Shown here in pieces: positions 1-13,290 of a DNA stretch of 64,000 nucleotides. Position 1 is the first letter of the stretch. Every line of letters begins with the position of its first letter. Source of the DNA: Acanthaster planci (lineage: Eukaryota; Echinodermata; Asteroidea; Valvatida; Acanthasteridae); contig NW_019091518.1 in the NCBI RefSeq assembly GCF_001949145.1, positions 275,980-339,979 of the forward strand. The letters run 5' to 3'. A model generated the notes under the pieces. The model worked only from the letters and a program-made list of their open reading frames with translations, ran no database searches and had not been told where the DNA came from. A program made the translations under genes and the position numbers.

Positions 1-763
1 TAATCGTCACCTTGAATTTTATGGTCTTTTTCTTAAGCGCTATGCTTTGCTGTCAAAGCAGAGTCGGTTAGAATTAACTGTGGCAACCCACTGGGACGCG
101 GCCTGCCCTAGCTGAATATCAATTAATACGTCCCTGTGGAATCGACACGAGGTAGGTTTCACGGCAAAATGGATTGCGGACCCGCGCGCAATTTACACAT
201 GCACCCCATGTATTTTCAGCCATTCCGTCACGGTGCAAATCTTCCTGTGTCCGGACGAGGGAGATTTCATTTCCCGCCTTCACAGTCAGCTTTTATTGTA
301 ATTTTGGTGCTTTCTCGGGACTCGGAAGTGAGGAAGAAAAGGCCTAATGATTGATTTTCTGAATGACCTTCATCAAGAATTGTGTGCATCTACTGTACTG
401 GCAAAGTGCATGCACCCAACCCGCGTAACGATTCAAGGCAACTTTGACGAGGTGAAATAAATACCTTGTGGTTGCAGCTGTCTTTGACTTTTCTTTCTAA
501 ACGTGTACAACCAGAGTTGTCTTGGATATCCCCATGGCTGTATATTACATTAATTCTATTTACGAAGTGAGAAAAAAGCAGGAAAGAGCAGGCAAATTGT
601 CCTCCTTATTGAAAGAGAAGAGATGAGATGATGCATGTAAGGTAATGCTCCTCAAATCCATTTTATTTGTATGGTCGGTGGTTACATTTAGTGAGTAGAA
701 GGTTGCCGGACTATTCGATAATTGTTAGTCCTTCTCGCTTTCAAATGCGTCCAATCTGGGGCC

Positions 764-911
764 AAACTTTTATCAATAGAGGGTTTGCATGCCTGCCATC
801 TTGCAGGCCAGTGCTTTTATTCCACAGGGTATGCACAAAGGAGGTTTTCCTGTGGAACAAAACAACTGCCCTCCAAGACGGCTGCCACGCAAAGCCTCTA
901 TTCAAAGTTTC
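764..911. repeat. Long imperfect inverted repeat (MITE-like hairpin)
   Basis: The left arm (about 764-832) and right arm (about 855-911) are imperfect reverse complements, with a short loop near 833-854. Because of this the plus and minus strands encode near-matching peptides. The arms share a stretch reading AATAGAGG followed by TTTGC on each strand, and TTCCACAGG near the loop. The structure is typical of a foldback element or non-autonomous DNA transposon. I could not identify a clear target-site duplication or assign a superfamily. Confidence 0.6.
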
Positions 912-3046
912 GTATTTTTTAACTGCAGGCTTATATATCCTCGCCATAGGCCTAGGGCTTCCTCAGTCCACTCGTTATACAGCGCTTCTTCAGACCCTCC
1001 AATCAAATCCTGTGCAAAAACACAGCGTAATTGTAAATTCTATGCAGAATCTTTGGTATACAGTTTCACTGGACAAAGTTGGCTGGTTTCCAAGTCATTA
1101 TTCCTGGCGTTTATTTTTTAACCTTGTGCTCCTCGCCCACATGCGCTCATCAGTTAGTCATGATTAACGCACCATCTACATACCACAGCACAGTAGAATA
1201 GCAGACCACGGGAAGGTATCTTTAAAAATTTATCAAACATCGACCTTCAAACTATCAAAACGCATCTGACTTTTCAACAGGGCCTTTCGAAGTAGTCATT
1301 TATAATTCATACATGCCGTTCCATCATTTATGATGAACTATAACTATGCTTTAATTCTCAGATGACCCACCGATAGAATATTTCTCAGCCTTTAGGAGGG
1401 TGTGAATAGTAGCTCTGTCATGGTGGACTTCAAGGTCTTGGCAAATCCAAGTACTTAGCAACAGCAGAAGGGAAACTGCATGGGATCTTAAGGCGCCCTC
1501 TCATGATACGCATGCGAGAGTGTCAGGCAAAACTATTCCCCCAAACTTGACTGTTATAATGGTAAAATTGAAACTGTTGGACAAATCTGATCATGCTCAT
1601 GATCAAATTTATTTCGTGGCGTTGCTTATCGATTAGCACAATTGTAGCAGATATGCTTTTCTGATAAATCGACCACGTGCTCAAGCTATAGGGCCAACGA
1701 TTACGAGCGCATTATATTTAGATGGTTGCGTCACCACTTAAGGCAAATTCTGCCTCTAAATTAATATGTGGGCCCTTGCTGCAAAATTCAATGACCATAA
1801 TGGAGTGGCTCTGTCAAGGCAACTTCGTGCACTCGGTAGTGTCCTGAAAGGCTAGTGGTCCACGAAGGCAGGCCACTCAGGGAAACATTTGCCAAAGCCT
1901 CGGAACAAGTTTTTCATCCCTAGCTTTGACGACGGCTGAGAATAATCCTAAAAATTCCCCGGGTGTAGAAAGTCAGGCGCCCTCTGTTGTCTTCTTTTTG
2001 ACGGCTCCGTACATGTACCTAGATCGCACAAAGTGATGGCGCTGTAACTAATGCCGAAGTTGATGAGTAGTATCCTCAGACCATTATAAACACAAAGCTT
2101 ATAATTATTATTACCTTTCATATTCTATTCAATTTTTGGTGGATTAATAAATGACTTCTGGAGAAATTTCTTTTCAAAGATGATCACCCCTACGCTAAAA
2201 GCCCTAAAGCCTATTGCCATTTATGAAACAATAGGCGTACGAATTAATCAGTCTGTCTTTAAACTGGTCTCTTGACGGGCGATGACACGTCCCATTTACC
2301 CTTATACTGCTAGAATGTAATTCAACTAGTCTTGACACAAGACTAGATGTGGATAGTCATTCCAACCCCCAGACGCAAACATAAATAGTAGGGCCATTTT
2401 TGTGACTGTACCGTTTTGTAGCTTCTTACTTTTGCACTGACAGGGAGTACATCATTAGTGCGCGCCGGCGAGCTATAGGGGAATTAAATTCCAAATCCAG
2501 TCTTGGGCCGAGACTAACTTCAATTAAACAAGCAAACACTATATAAAACTTCCCCTACAGAGCATTTGACACGGGGTATATGGTGGTTTAGAGTACTAGG
2601 CCTACCTCTTTCATGTGGTGATAGTGTAATTTTTGTATTTGACTGGAATTTTGTCAGATGAAATTTCATGTACGAGTTTTTCGTATTTGTGTTCTTACAA
2701 TAACTTTAAAAACTCTTTTTATAGAATGAATTTCAATTCGCTGTCTGTGATGAGAATTTCAAGTTAAACAGTTGTCCATTGAGCTATCTCACCAATATCT
2801 CGAATATACATGTCCTAATAATAATATGTTTCTTTAAATGTATTTTATATTTTTAATTGATAGTGTTACGCAGTCTTTGTCCTTTGCAAAATAACTGTGG
2901 AGATTGCCAAAATAAAACAAAACAAATCAACTATGCACGCATTTGAAATGAATGAATGAGATTTTGTGCATTTATTAACGAAAGTCTCATTTACGAACAA
3001 GGTAATCACAACATCATTAATGAAAAATACACTGATAGCATTACTT

Positions 3047-3128
3047 GAGACTATTCTAGTTAATTTTCCCCCTCGAGACTATTCTAGTTAATTTTCCCCC
3101 TCGAGACTATTCTAGTTAATTTTCCCCC
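3047..3128. repeat. 28-bp tandem repeat, three copies
   Basis: The unit begins GAGACTATTCTAGTTAATTT and ends in a C run. It occurs three times in direct tandem at 3047, 3075 and 3103, the last copy slightly truncated. The copies are essentially identical, so this is a young minisatellite. No function is evident. Confidence 0.85.
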
Positions 3129-4078
3129 GGAGCCACAGCCTTCCGATTTGACCGGTTCACCGTCACCAGGACAGCTCTGAACATTGCTTCGTTAAACAGT
3201 ATAATTATAACATCATTTGCACACGTCCGATTCCGATCATGAATTGGAATGTGAATTAACACATCACTTGGTGGCCAGTCATGTCATAATGTCCGTCTGT
3301 TTCTATGGGGCATTCATTTGGAACCAAGTGACGAACTTTCTTCGTGAATCTGATTGGTTAATACAAAACATCGGTGGTGTCGGATCTAGTGAAATTTGGT
3401 TTGATCTTTTATCCCACTCCGTCGCCGATTTTTGAGGGCGCACCTCTCCGATCCCTACCTACGGTGGCCAGTGGTCCGGTGAGCCCGGTCAAAATTACCC
3501 CCTTTGGAATTCCTTGTCAAAGTTATGCACTTCAAACGATTTAAGGAAGGTTCTGGTTGAGAAAACTTTCGTCACGAGGTGATTACAGTCTGAACCAGCA
3601 GACATCACTTGGGGAAAAAAATGAGTTTCCCGCCACGATATTATCCATGGGATCAAGCGAAAAATTTGATTATCCCTTGATCTCTTTCTTGTAATATCAC
3701 CCCTCTTTCGAATCTCCTTAACTCTGCCCTCATTAAAGGTCAAAGCACGGTGTACTTGATTTCTTTGATCGTATCTAGGACTATTATATTACATTTCAGT
3801 TCCGATCTGCGATCAGATACCGATAAATTAAATAAATAAAATCACATTACTCTACTAATGTTATGAAAACCTTGCACAACTCCGACCAGACATAACACGA
3901 AATAGGCATGCATAGGAAATGTGAGGAAATAAACATAATTGCACGATATTAATTTTTGGATTTCAGATTTAGTATTTACAGTGTATGGAAGTACGCAACG
4001 ATTCGGTGACATCAGCGTTAAATTACACTTAATAATGTGATTAAGAGAAATCACAGAAAACTGAGAAAAAAATGCATC

Positions 4079-4137
4079 TTAACCCTAACCCTCCTCAATC
4101 CTTCACCTGTTGGAGGACTGAGGAGTGTTAGGGTTAA
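4079..4137. repeat. Palindrome with telomere-like ends
   Basis: Arms of about 22-25 bp start TTAACCCTAAC and end GTTAGGGTTAA, with CTCCTCA/TGAGGAG further inside and a short loop near 4104-4113. The CCCTAA/TTAGGG words match the animal telomere repeat, but there is only a partial run, so this is a palindrome and not an interstitial telomere array. It may be a tiny foldback element. Confidence 0.6.
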
Positions 4138-5272
4138 TGTTTTTGCCAAAACGACACCAACTTTTCAATCTCAGCCTCGAGATCAACATTGCCATGAACT
4201 ATAATCAGCGGCAAAAATAACACTACATGGTAAAATAGGTACCGTATTAAATGCACCCTGCAAGATTAATGGCGCCTTTCCATACGTACATTTTTTAGGT
4301 GCGTTGCGTAGGCCTATACGAGGCGTTGATGCGTTTGACTTTCACGGACAAAAAAAATCGATTCCATGAACATAACACACGTGCGCGTTGCGTTCGGCCT
4401 TCGAAATCTCCCCGGGAGTGATTGTGACGGATACGCAACGCTTGGTTTTAGGGTTGACGTGCATATGGAAAGTCAAATACTACGTATTTTAAACACAGAG
4501 AGACACACGTGAAGTTAGTTCAACACTTCTTAGTGTGTACTTGACATTGAGAACTACCGATTACACCGGCTTTACAGTCACACAAACATAATTATCGACC
4601 ACAGACATGACATCCCAACCTGTAAGACATTATTTTGTTCGTGTCACACATTAACCAACAGGATACGGACGGTCATTTTTATTCCGTTGGAGGTGAAAAG
4701 TTCGAGGTCGCTGGATCTAATGCCTGGATGTGAAACCCACATCTGGTTTTTTTTTGCAATTTTGTATCCGACTCTTTGAAGTTCGAGTCTCGCTTTGCAT
4801 TCAAACCAGTAACGTAACTGGAGTAAAACTGCACAGGACATGAACTTGGGGGCCTCATTTTCTGAAGGGAACATTCAGTGAGTTCGGTCATAGTTTTAAA
4901 GACATCACCAATGCGATCCCCATTTCTTTTCCTTCTCTACATTCTGAGTGGGGAAGGAGGCACATGGAGGGGCACATTTCTCGAGTGGGGGTGGGGCTTT
5001 CCCTCATGCCCCCCTTAATAGATAAACCATTATCTTTGCTGGTGAACTTGTATCGTAAATCGTTTATTACAAATGCTGTTTCTGTATCCTTAGCTATCGT
5101 TAACCATGGTTTGGTACATAGAATAACGGGTAATTCCCTCCTTGATGGTCGTTTACGTCATACAGTTCCATACAGTTCTCTGTTTTATTCCATTACTCTC
5201 GGTATTCGCTGTAAGCCTGTAATCCCTGCTAAGAACGACGCCGAAGCGCACACGTACACTCACGATTTAATT

Positions 5273-5304
5273 GAATTACCTTCTCAAAGTTGAGAAGGTA
5301 ATTC
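5273..5304. repeat. Perfect hairpin, 14-bp arms
   Basis: GAATTACCTTCTCA is followed by the four-base loop AAGT and then its exact reverse complement TGAGAAGGTAATTC. Arm identity is complete. It lies about 0.6 kb beyond the 3' end of the MARCH-like gene, which is read on the other strand. It could form a stem in either RNA strand, but no gene or RNA family is recognisable around it. Confidence 0.8.
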
Positions 5305-5878
5305 GACAACAGATGGTTTACCGTAGAAAGGCAGAATTCATAGCCACCACAAATGTACCTCAGAAACAAGCAGGGCCTTCATCATCTATCTGGGAAACAT
5401 GTGATTCCGAGATGCTAGACTTTTGGAAACACAGATTTCCAATGATAACATATATATCTCAAAGACATGGATCTCAATGATTGTGTTTCTCATAATTTTT
5501 CAGATATTTGTGATTCCGACGTACTTGTGTTGGAATAGCTAAGGAAATTATCGATGAATTCCGCGTCTGTGACATTGTCTACGGCGGAATACTGAGATAT
5601 GTTAGCACAGCAAAACACATTATCAAGGGGAACAATTTACGATATCGTACACCATTTCAAAACATAAATCCAAATCAATTTTCTTTTCTTGGTTCTTGGA
5701 AAAGTTTTGAAACAACCAAAAAAGCATGCCACTCTTAATCCGTGCATGGCCACTGAATCCACGATTTGTGCTGTGACAGAGACATGATGAGTTCACCTCA
5801 ACTTAAAGTGCGCATGCGTACACAAACAAGGGGGATAATGAAATCTGAGCACAGGGGGTACGAAGCATTGGGGAGGCA

Positions 5879-7574
5879 TCATAGACGCAGCTGAATGGGC
5901 GTTTCAAACTGATGGGAGCGAGCACGACGTCTGTTGATTCGAGAGCAGAACAGCAAGACCCAAGGCACGAAGGCAGACAGTCCCATTAGACCCACGCACA
6001 GAAGGCTGATGGGTACCCATATACTGACCGACAGGTTGGACTGGTAGTAGGTGAAGTGATCGACAAGGAGGTATATTCCCACAGCAGTTACGGCAAGGAG
6101 CAGGAGAAAGACTACGATGGAGGAAGCGATGGTGTTCTCTTCCGATGGCTACAAAGATAGGAGGGAAAGAAAAGAGTTTCTTTGAGGAGATCCTTACAAA
6201 TCAGAAATGTCAGACACAAAACTGCTGCAAACTGCTTGCTGATAACAATGGCCTTGAATACACACATCACAGGTTACCGTGCCGTTAAGAAAAATACCCC
6301 TGGGATCGAAACCTCAGGCCCCGTTCTGGAATTACAAACCAGGAGATTCAGCCTCGTCCCCTACCTTTACTTTCATTTAACATGTTGGTTTTTCGAGTGT
6401 TCTGTGCCAATGAAAACATATATATCCATGACCAAAATGAGTTCCCTTCTGCGCTGATGTTTCGATGTTCTAATGGGGAGCGAGGAGCGTACCGTTACAA
6501 ACGATCCAGATGTAGTTATCACTTAAACATGTATTTTATATCGAGCAGTGTGGTTACTCACTAGTGCTGATCCATTCCTAATTTCTTGCTTTTTGAACTG
6601 CGGTGCACAATATGTCAGAAGCAATGTTAATGAAAAACTGGTACAGTAACCATTGTTTGAGATACATTTGCGGAGACTGCAAATTGATTCTATGATAGTC
6701 GAAATGAATGACTTTAGAGAACAGCTTAACTAAAATTCATCCTTAATCCGATGAGTTTTCATTGATACTCACAGTGAAGTGCGCCCCCTGCAATATCCTC
6801 TTGTTGTAAGGTTTCTGGCATATCTCACATTCCTCTGCCCCCTTCAGTGTAATCCACTTCAGCAGACATCGCCGATGAACGAACTCAGAGGACCCTGAAC
6901 AGCCGCACGGTGATACTAATCGGTACGGTGCTGGGAGAATCGAGCAAAACGAATCTTTAGCCCTAGACCATACCATACCTATTGGTTTTTATCTAACAAT
7001 CGTGTCATTATAATTGCCCTGATTTATTTAGCTTTAAGTCGCCATAATACATGGTTAACTTGACAGTCAGTCGCCCTAATCCTCAATTTCAGTATCCCCA
7101 TTTCTGGGATAAATATTTCTGAAATCGGCCTTCAAAAGGATCTCTTGTTGTAGTGGAAACCGGTGACGCAAGTTTTGTACTTCAACTTTCAAAGCACACT
7201 CTATGGCGGCTGCGATCCAAATTCCTGATTCTTGCAAAATCCTATAAAAAATCCTGATTGTCTTTAAAGTTCTCGATTTATTTCTTATCATTCTTCTTAT
7301 TTTTCCATCTTAAGCTTCCCTTTATATTTTTCGTGCTGTTATAACCAACGGTTCCTCACAAGAACGGAGGGCACCAACCTTTACTGTCCTGGCAGATTCG
7401 ACATGTGGGCGTGTCCAGCGACAGGACAGACAGCTGTGTCTTACAGCTGAAGGTGGGCGAAGAGGGAGGCTTAGGGGGCGGTTCCGTCTCCTCCACGATT
7501 ACGGTGACGAGCGGGAACGGGTCACCTGGAGGAGGGGTCGTCGTCGATGAGGAACAACCAGGCTCGTTATCCAT
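5879..7574 (-). CDS. MARCH-type membrane E3 ubiquitin ligase (RINGv finger)
   Basis: The spliced exons on the minus strand are 7574-7379, 6930-6773 and 6148-5879 (stop TGA), giving 207 residues. MARCH proteins are membrane RING ligases that ubiquitinate transmembrane proteins and send them for endocytosis or lysosomal degradation. A C4HC3 RINGv finger spans the first intron: CRIC (58-61), SPCGC (72-76), FVHRRC (82-87) and CEIC (100-103), with the family LLKW after the His/Cys pair. Exon 3 encodes two hydrophobic segments (about 127-148 and 160-183), as in two-pass MARCH proteins, and ends in a basic tail. The N-terminus is Pro/Ser/Thr-rich and unstructured. The frame stays open to an upstream ATG at 7790, which would give 279 residues; I chose 7574 because the sequence above it is less protein-like, so the start is uncertain. 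The family is clear, the exact MARCH paralogue is not. Confidence 0.82.
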
Positions 7575-7790
7575 GTAACCTTCATTCTGGTGAAAAATCA
7601 GAGATTGAGAGAAGACATGTTGAGACACAAATTCGACGTCAAAAAGCAAAGGAAATCGAGGGGGATCCTGAACCAAGTTTTCTGGGGCATTTGTGGATGG
7701 GGGTAAAAACGCGGAGATGCGTTTATGTGCTTTCATGGCCTTTCTGAGAGGTGAGACTAACTTTGGGGCTTTCACACGTTTTTCTCTCAT

Positions 7791-10700
7791 TATTTCTCAA
7801 AAAGAAAACAAAAATTGTTCCTGTTGGGGAGGGGGCCATGGCCCTCCGTTGTCCCGTAGACCCACCACTGAAGAGGGGCGGTAACCAATCAATCTGCTTG
7901 TTCTCACACTCAGCTCCCGGCCCATGGAGCAACTTAAGTTAGGTCAAGTTCGAGCGGGTACTATTTTAGGTCTCAGTAAAATCGACCAGTTGTTAGCAAA
8001 TAGTCCTCCATCGAACTTGCTCTAAACAGAACAAGTGTTTGTGTTGGGAAAACTAAGTCGAGAGCCCGTCACACGAAATATAAAAAATTGCATCTTGGCT
8101 GGCAACCTACTTTTTCTGAGCAAAGATATTTCTCCGCTTAGCAAATTGTGTGTTCAGCAGCTCCATGAAAATCGTCCCCTTCGTACTGCGTTTGCATGTG
8201 ACGCGGCGTCAGTCACTACGCATAATGTTATAAGTTTGCTGATAAAAAGCGACAAGGCATCCACAAGTATATACCTTGCTTTTCTATCATAATTTTTTTG
8301 TGAAAGACATTAGGCTCCCCAGTAAGCTGGTTTTGGGTGCCAGCGAATACAATTATCCCTTTCAGCTAAACCTCGAGTCATTGCAAACCGGAAAAGTGTG
8401 TGTGTTAATCTGGCGATACTAGATCTGTCCACGTCTCCTTTTTTTCTTTTTTTTTTAAATTCACAATTCTAAATGCGGCATCAATTTAATAATGCATGCC
8501 TTGATGTCAGTCGGTTATTTGATTACCTTCTAGTGGTTGATTAAAAAGCCTTACTTCAGAAAAACAACCGAAGGAATCGTTCTGCTTGCACTGCCGATTT
8601 TCGCACGATGAAAAAATTTGCTGAGGACAAAACAGACCGAACAGCTATAGTATAGACGGTCGGTTCAGTGAAAGCCGCTTGTCAGTTTTGGGGATCGATG
8701 GACGAACAGACCAACCATCAGTTATTGTGTGACAGAATGGACAACATTAGCGCATGACCTGCGCAAACCCCCCCCCCCTTCCCCAGAGGAAGGAAAAACG
8801 AGGCAAAATCGTCGCCATTGTTCCAGTCACACAACTTCCTTAGTTCGTGACAACGTCAGCTGCTCTGATAATTATTTTAATTATTGGTGTTGCCTTTCTG
8901 TACCGACGCATTCATGACGTCTGCTCAGTGTTTGTCTGAGCAATGGCGGCTACCGCAAACTGTTTCCACTGATATGTTCCTCGTACATTGAAACAGTTTT
9001 GACCAACGAACAATAGGATACAGTGAACCTGACGTATTGAAAGCACTTTTTAATACACCGCCCTGCTTGTAACAAAGAAAATCTGACGCCCCAAACCTTT
9101 GTATTCCTTATTCTCTTTATGCTAATAAAAAAGCTTCCTCTTCTAAAATGGGAATTACAACGACCTTGTTGTAAAGGACTGGTGTTTGATTGTATTGTGT
9201 AACTTTTGAACCAGCCGAAAAAGGGTCTTTTTGTTCCCAGCATAGGCCTACAAGTGCTCGGTAAACATCGTGCTTCAACTCAATAAACCTTGAAAAATAA
9301 AGACGCGTCCTCGAACAATGAAAACTTCAGCTTGCGTATTTAATAAGGTGAACCTCGACTAAAACTTACCGTTTGCCTATTGTGTGGTGATATATGAGGC
9401 GGGGACCTTGTACCACGCCTGAACGCACTAAAATGCCGGTACCAATAACAAATAAATGAGTAATGTAATATGATGTGGGAGATACCCTCAATATTGCCTA
9501 TTGGTAACCGTAGGGAAAGAACGTAGGTAAAATTTTAGCCAAATCTTGGTATCATATTACGTTAGACTGAGCATTATTGTTAGTATAATTAGCAGCCTTG
9601 TGCATGCTTCTTAAATTACATATTCCACTGCGCATGCACAAGGACATGAGCTCAAGACGTAGGCCTATGCAGTCGAGAGGAAAGGAGACGGATACGGCTC
9701 ATCGTAAGCGCTGTGATTACAATCCAATTTGAGGTGCACGAGAACTGTCTATAACGTATTAATCGTAAACCTCCTGTGACACGGGCCCGTAGTGGGAAGG
9801 GGATGTTCCTTGCCCCGCCTCCGTTAAGGCACTTGGGAACGAACACGAGGCAGGTTAACAACGGCCGGCAATGTGTGAAGAAAGAAAGACCCCATTTCAG
9901 TGACGGGGAGCGATATGGGAAGCCAATTTGCTCCACGCACGGAAGTATCAATGCCTTATATCTTAAGGCTATCTAGGAGCAGTGGGGATAAGGACTGCGA
10001 AGACTGATAATTCGGGCAGAGATCCGCACCTTGCGCGTCTTAAACAACTGAAAACAAGGAATATAACAGGGGGAGATAATTTTTAAATTGAAGCGTCACG
10101 TTCACATAATTAGGAACATGTAACGTCCGCCGTTAGTGATTAGTGAGACTGTTGACTTGCTTCTGTCAACCAACATCCACTGAGAAATAAGTCTGAGTGT
10201 CCTTTAACTAGAAACTTTCAACATCCACTAAAATACCTTTCTTCTCACAACCTGGGTAAGGTTTAACTTCATGATTTCCATCAGCCAGCGGTACCGTTGT
10301 TCTCAGACTAGGTAGGCTATAAGCACTACGCAATACCGCAGCCAGATTTTGAATACCATTGCTGACACTTTTGAAGAAGCTGAAATGGACGGATGAAAAT
10401 GTTGATGCTATTCCGAAATTCGGCTCGCGAAGAAGGACACGCGAGGAGAGCAACTTAATTTTTCTGCAAACTTTGGCATGCAGAAACCAGCTTGGGAAAA
10501 CTTATATACCTGACACTGGCATATCGCTGTAAAACATGTTCAAGGAATATCAACGTGTAAAGTTTGTCTGTCTGATTCCGAGGGAGATAACAGGAAATTT
10601 GGGCTATCCTGAAGCTACGACTTTAGACCGGCTAGAGTGCAGCCCTTAGCTTTAACATGAAATGCGAGTCTCGATTGCAGTGAAATTGGGGGCATGTACA

Positions 10701-13250
10701 GCAGTGGGATATCTCCAATGGCGAACTGGCGCTACCTTAAGTCCGAATGATGCACTGGCCTTGTGCTCAAGGGAAAAAGTGATAGTTAGCATCACGGAAC
10801 GTCCCAGGACAATTGCAAAGCAAATATCACAGGAAAGTGTACATTACAATTTTATCAGCTGTAACACTGCAGTTCCTCCGTGTAATAATTACTAACTGAC
10901 AGGGGAGAAATGCCCCGGAGAAATTTCATTCCGACCATCCGTGGGGGCTTTATAACTTCCCAAGTGGAAATTTGTTTCCAGCTTGCAGATTTCAACATGA
11001 CCAAGCAATATCAAGTGCCCGTATCGTTCTTTTGAGCACTTGAAGCGTAAGTTTACTTTTGGGAGGGCCTAGGCTCCTTCTGCATCTATAGGCAGATTTT
11101 ATCCTGATCAAGAGAGAACAGCCGATATTGGTCATTCATTTTACATTTCACACGATCTGGCAGTATTAAGCCTCTGTTTAGCATTACTGGTGGATTTGCA
11201 CAATGAAAACCACAGAATCAATGAAAGATGCAACGAAACTGGACGGCAAAATTCCTCTTTCGACTTCTCAAGCAGATACGTTGCGGCCGCGGATGGGCGT
11301 TTGCATGCACAATCATAAGAGGACGGCGATCGTGTAAGAGCCGAGGCTGAACCGTCGCGCATCGCTGACCCGTCGGCAGTGCTCAACACTACAGAACACA
11401 TGGTGCATCCACATGGTGCATGGTATATGGGAACATTTCGAGATGACTGTACTTAGTATGGCCTACAAATCCTACACATCCTCGCGCTGCAATTTTTTGC
11501 TTGGGCCTTGAACTGTTCAGTTATCCTTATCCATGATTACCCGAACAATCCTCGGTCCTTCACCCGTTAATTGGGGACCGTTGGGGCAGAGCCTTAATAA
11601 ACAAGATAGGTACACGTACATGTACATACGCCCAAATATACAGCGCTATCTCGTTATACATGTATTGTCACGGCTGGGAAGGGGTGTTTGCATTTTTCAG
11701 CGGTCCGAGAGCGACTGGCAATGCTCAATCTGTTGCTCGGATAGTGAGAACATGACAAAAGTGGCCGTGAAACTGAAGGGGGGATTTTGGTGGTGGTGTG
11801 GGACAACATGGTCAAGGTTGCTGCCGGTTTATCACAGATGCAAATGTACTGAAGACAGGAAGTGTGGTTACGAAAAGACAGGCTCAAAACCTTGACAAAG
11901 GCTTCATGCATTCAGTTATAGCTTCAAATATTGAAAACTATGCGATAAATCAAGATTTCTTTTGATCGTTAATAAATAATCGTCTTGATCACCTCAGATG
12001 ACTCGACACATTAAAGCGATGCAGCTAATGGGCAATTCTTACACCTAGAACTATGTGGGGCGCTCATCGATCCAAGAGACGGCACGATGAGCCTCAGTTT
12101 GGTTGAAAACTGTGGTCCCTATCGCATCTCTTTCGCTTACCCACACCGAGACATATGCACTACGTACCCCCCTCGGAAAGAATCATGATGTGCACAATTA
12201 CTGTACTGGAGGAACACCGATCCATTATTCATCCCACTGCCTCGCGTGCTTTCATGATTATAAACCAGGCACGGAGGTAAGCAAACAAGATTAAGCAATC
12301 CATAATGTTAATTCTTGCCATCGTCAAATTGCCACGGAGACTGAATGTCCCAGCGCGAAATCGTTTCAGCATTGACGGCAATGTAGTCAGTATTCAATGC
12401 ACATCATAACTTGAAGCTGAAAGCATTATCTTGGTCCATCACGTAAAAGAATTCACGCGGTCCTTGGCAGAATGTCTACAAAGCCATAGATTTGGACCTC
12501 CTCCCAATAAAGGATGGAGGTAGAGAATAAAGGAAACAAAAAATAAACTCAAAAAGGGAGGGGACTATAAAACTAAACATACATGCATTCATTTCCCCTT
12601 CCTGCAGAATAACCTTGTTATAAAAAACCCTAAAATATGCCATTATAAAGAACTAAAAATGCATTTTCATCATAAAGTACAATTTCAGTGGCCTTGCCCT
12701 TCTTTCGCCTTCTTAAACGCTTTTTTTCCCTGTCATAATTCCCGTGCGGAAAGTGCAGGTATGCCCAGAAGTGCATGGCGAGTATCGAAGCAGCTGTGGA
12801 CCCGGCTGGCTGCTGGGTCAAATTCCACCCGCATAATGTTCGATACCTCGGCACGAAAACCGAACGACCAGTATTCCTCGTACGGTTGCCGGCCAAATTA
12901 TAATGTGAAGTACATTGATTTTGAACCTAAAACAGTAAAATGGAACATGTACCGGCAAACAGCACGCATGAAAGTAATGCGCGAAATAATTTGAAACGGT
13001 TTATCTAGTTCCTGATTTCTCCCATCGTGTACGATGGTCTGAATCTGCATATTTAATACCTAGGTCTACAGCCGCTAAGTATTAGTAATTAGTATATATG
13101 GTAAAAATGAAATTCAGTCTGATATATAGCTCTGATAATAATAATACAGCATGATACATGTCATGTTTGTCTGTTTGAATATGGTGGACCATGTCTCTAT
13201 GGGTGGACAGTGAAGGTGCGATGCCATCAAAAATGCAACAAGGAAATGAG
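7791..13250. other. Long stretch without a supportable gene
   Basis: Apart from a weak candidate exon (10208-10464) I see no coding evidence. Open frames are short and unlike any family I know. Short C runs (for example near 8769) and A/T-rich tracts occur. The unassigned exons here and near 13.3 kb may belong to one minus-strand gene, but the pieces I can see do not join in phase. Confidence 0.45.
10208..10464 (-). other. Candidate terminal exon of an unknown gene
   Basis: A TTTGCAG acceptor-like sequence is followed by an open frame of about 85 codons that ends at a TAG. The peptide has even composition, with no low-complexity run, and ends ...VDVESF. I do not recognise the family. No matching upstream exon with the required phase was found nearby. 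It may be a chance open frame. Confidence 0.2.
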
Positions 13251-13290
13251 ACCAGTCTCCATGGTAAAACTGACAAAATTTGCATACCTA

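Larger units (their letters stand above)
1..5878. other. Gene-free region with repeats
   Basis: I find no exon that I can support here on either strand. The open frames present are short, begin in AT-rich sequence, lack recognisable domains and lack consistent splice borders. The stretch contains a long imperfect palindrome (764-911), a 28-bp tandem repeat (3047-3128), a palindrome with TTAGGG-like ends (4079-4137) and a perfect 14-bp-arm hairpin (5273-5304). These are listed separately. Confidence 0.6.

Noticed and set aside
667-1167. Open frame of 166 codons near the left end
   Set aside because: It runs through a palindromic repeat, shows no domain and has no consistent splice partners.
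4740-4800. tRNA-like B box (AGTTCGAGTCTC)
   Set aside because: No A box or cloverleaf at the right spacing; at most a chance match or degraded SINE piece.
4964-5480. Two overlapping plus-strand open frames
   Set aside because: They cross a perfect hairpin, have no recognisable motifs and no splice context.
11533-11895. Plus-strand open frame of 120 codons
   Set aside because: No recognisable domain, odd composition and no splice partners; treated as chance.
12630-12896. Minus-strand open frame with basic tail
   Set aside because: Composition resembles translated repeat or low-complexity sequence, with no family match and no intron borders.
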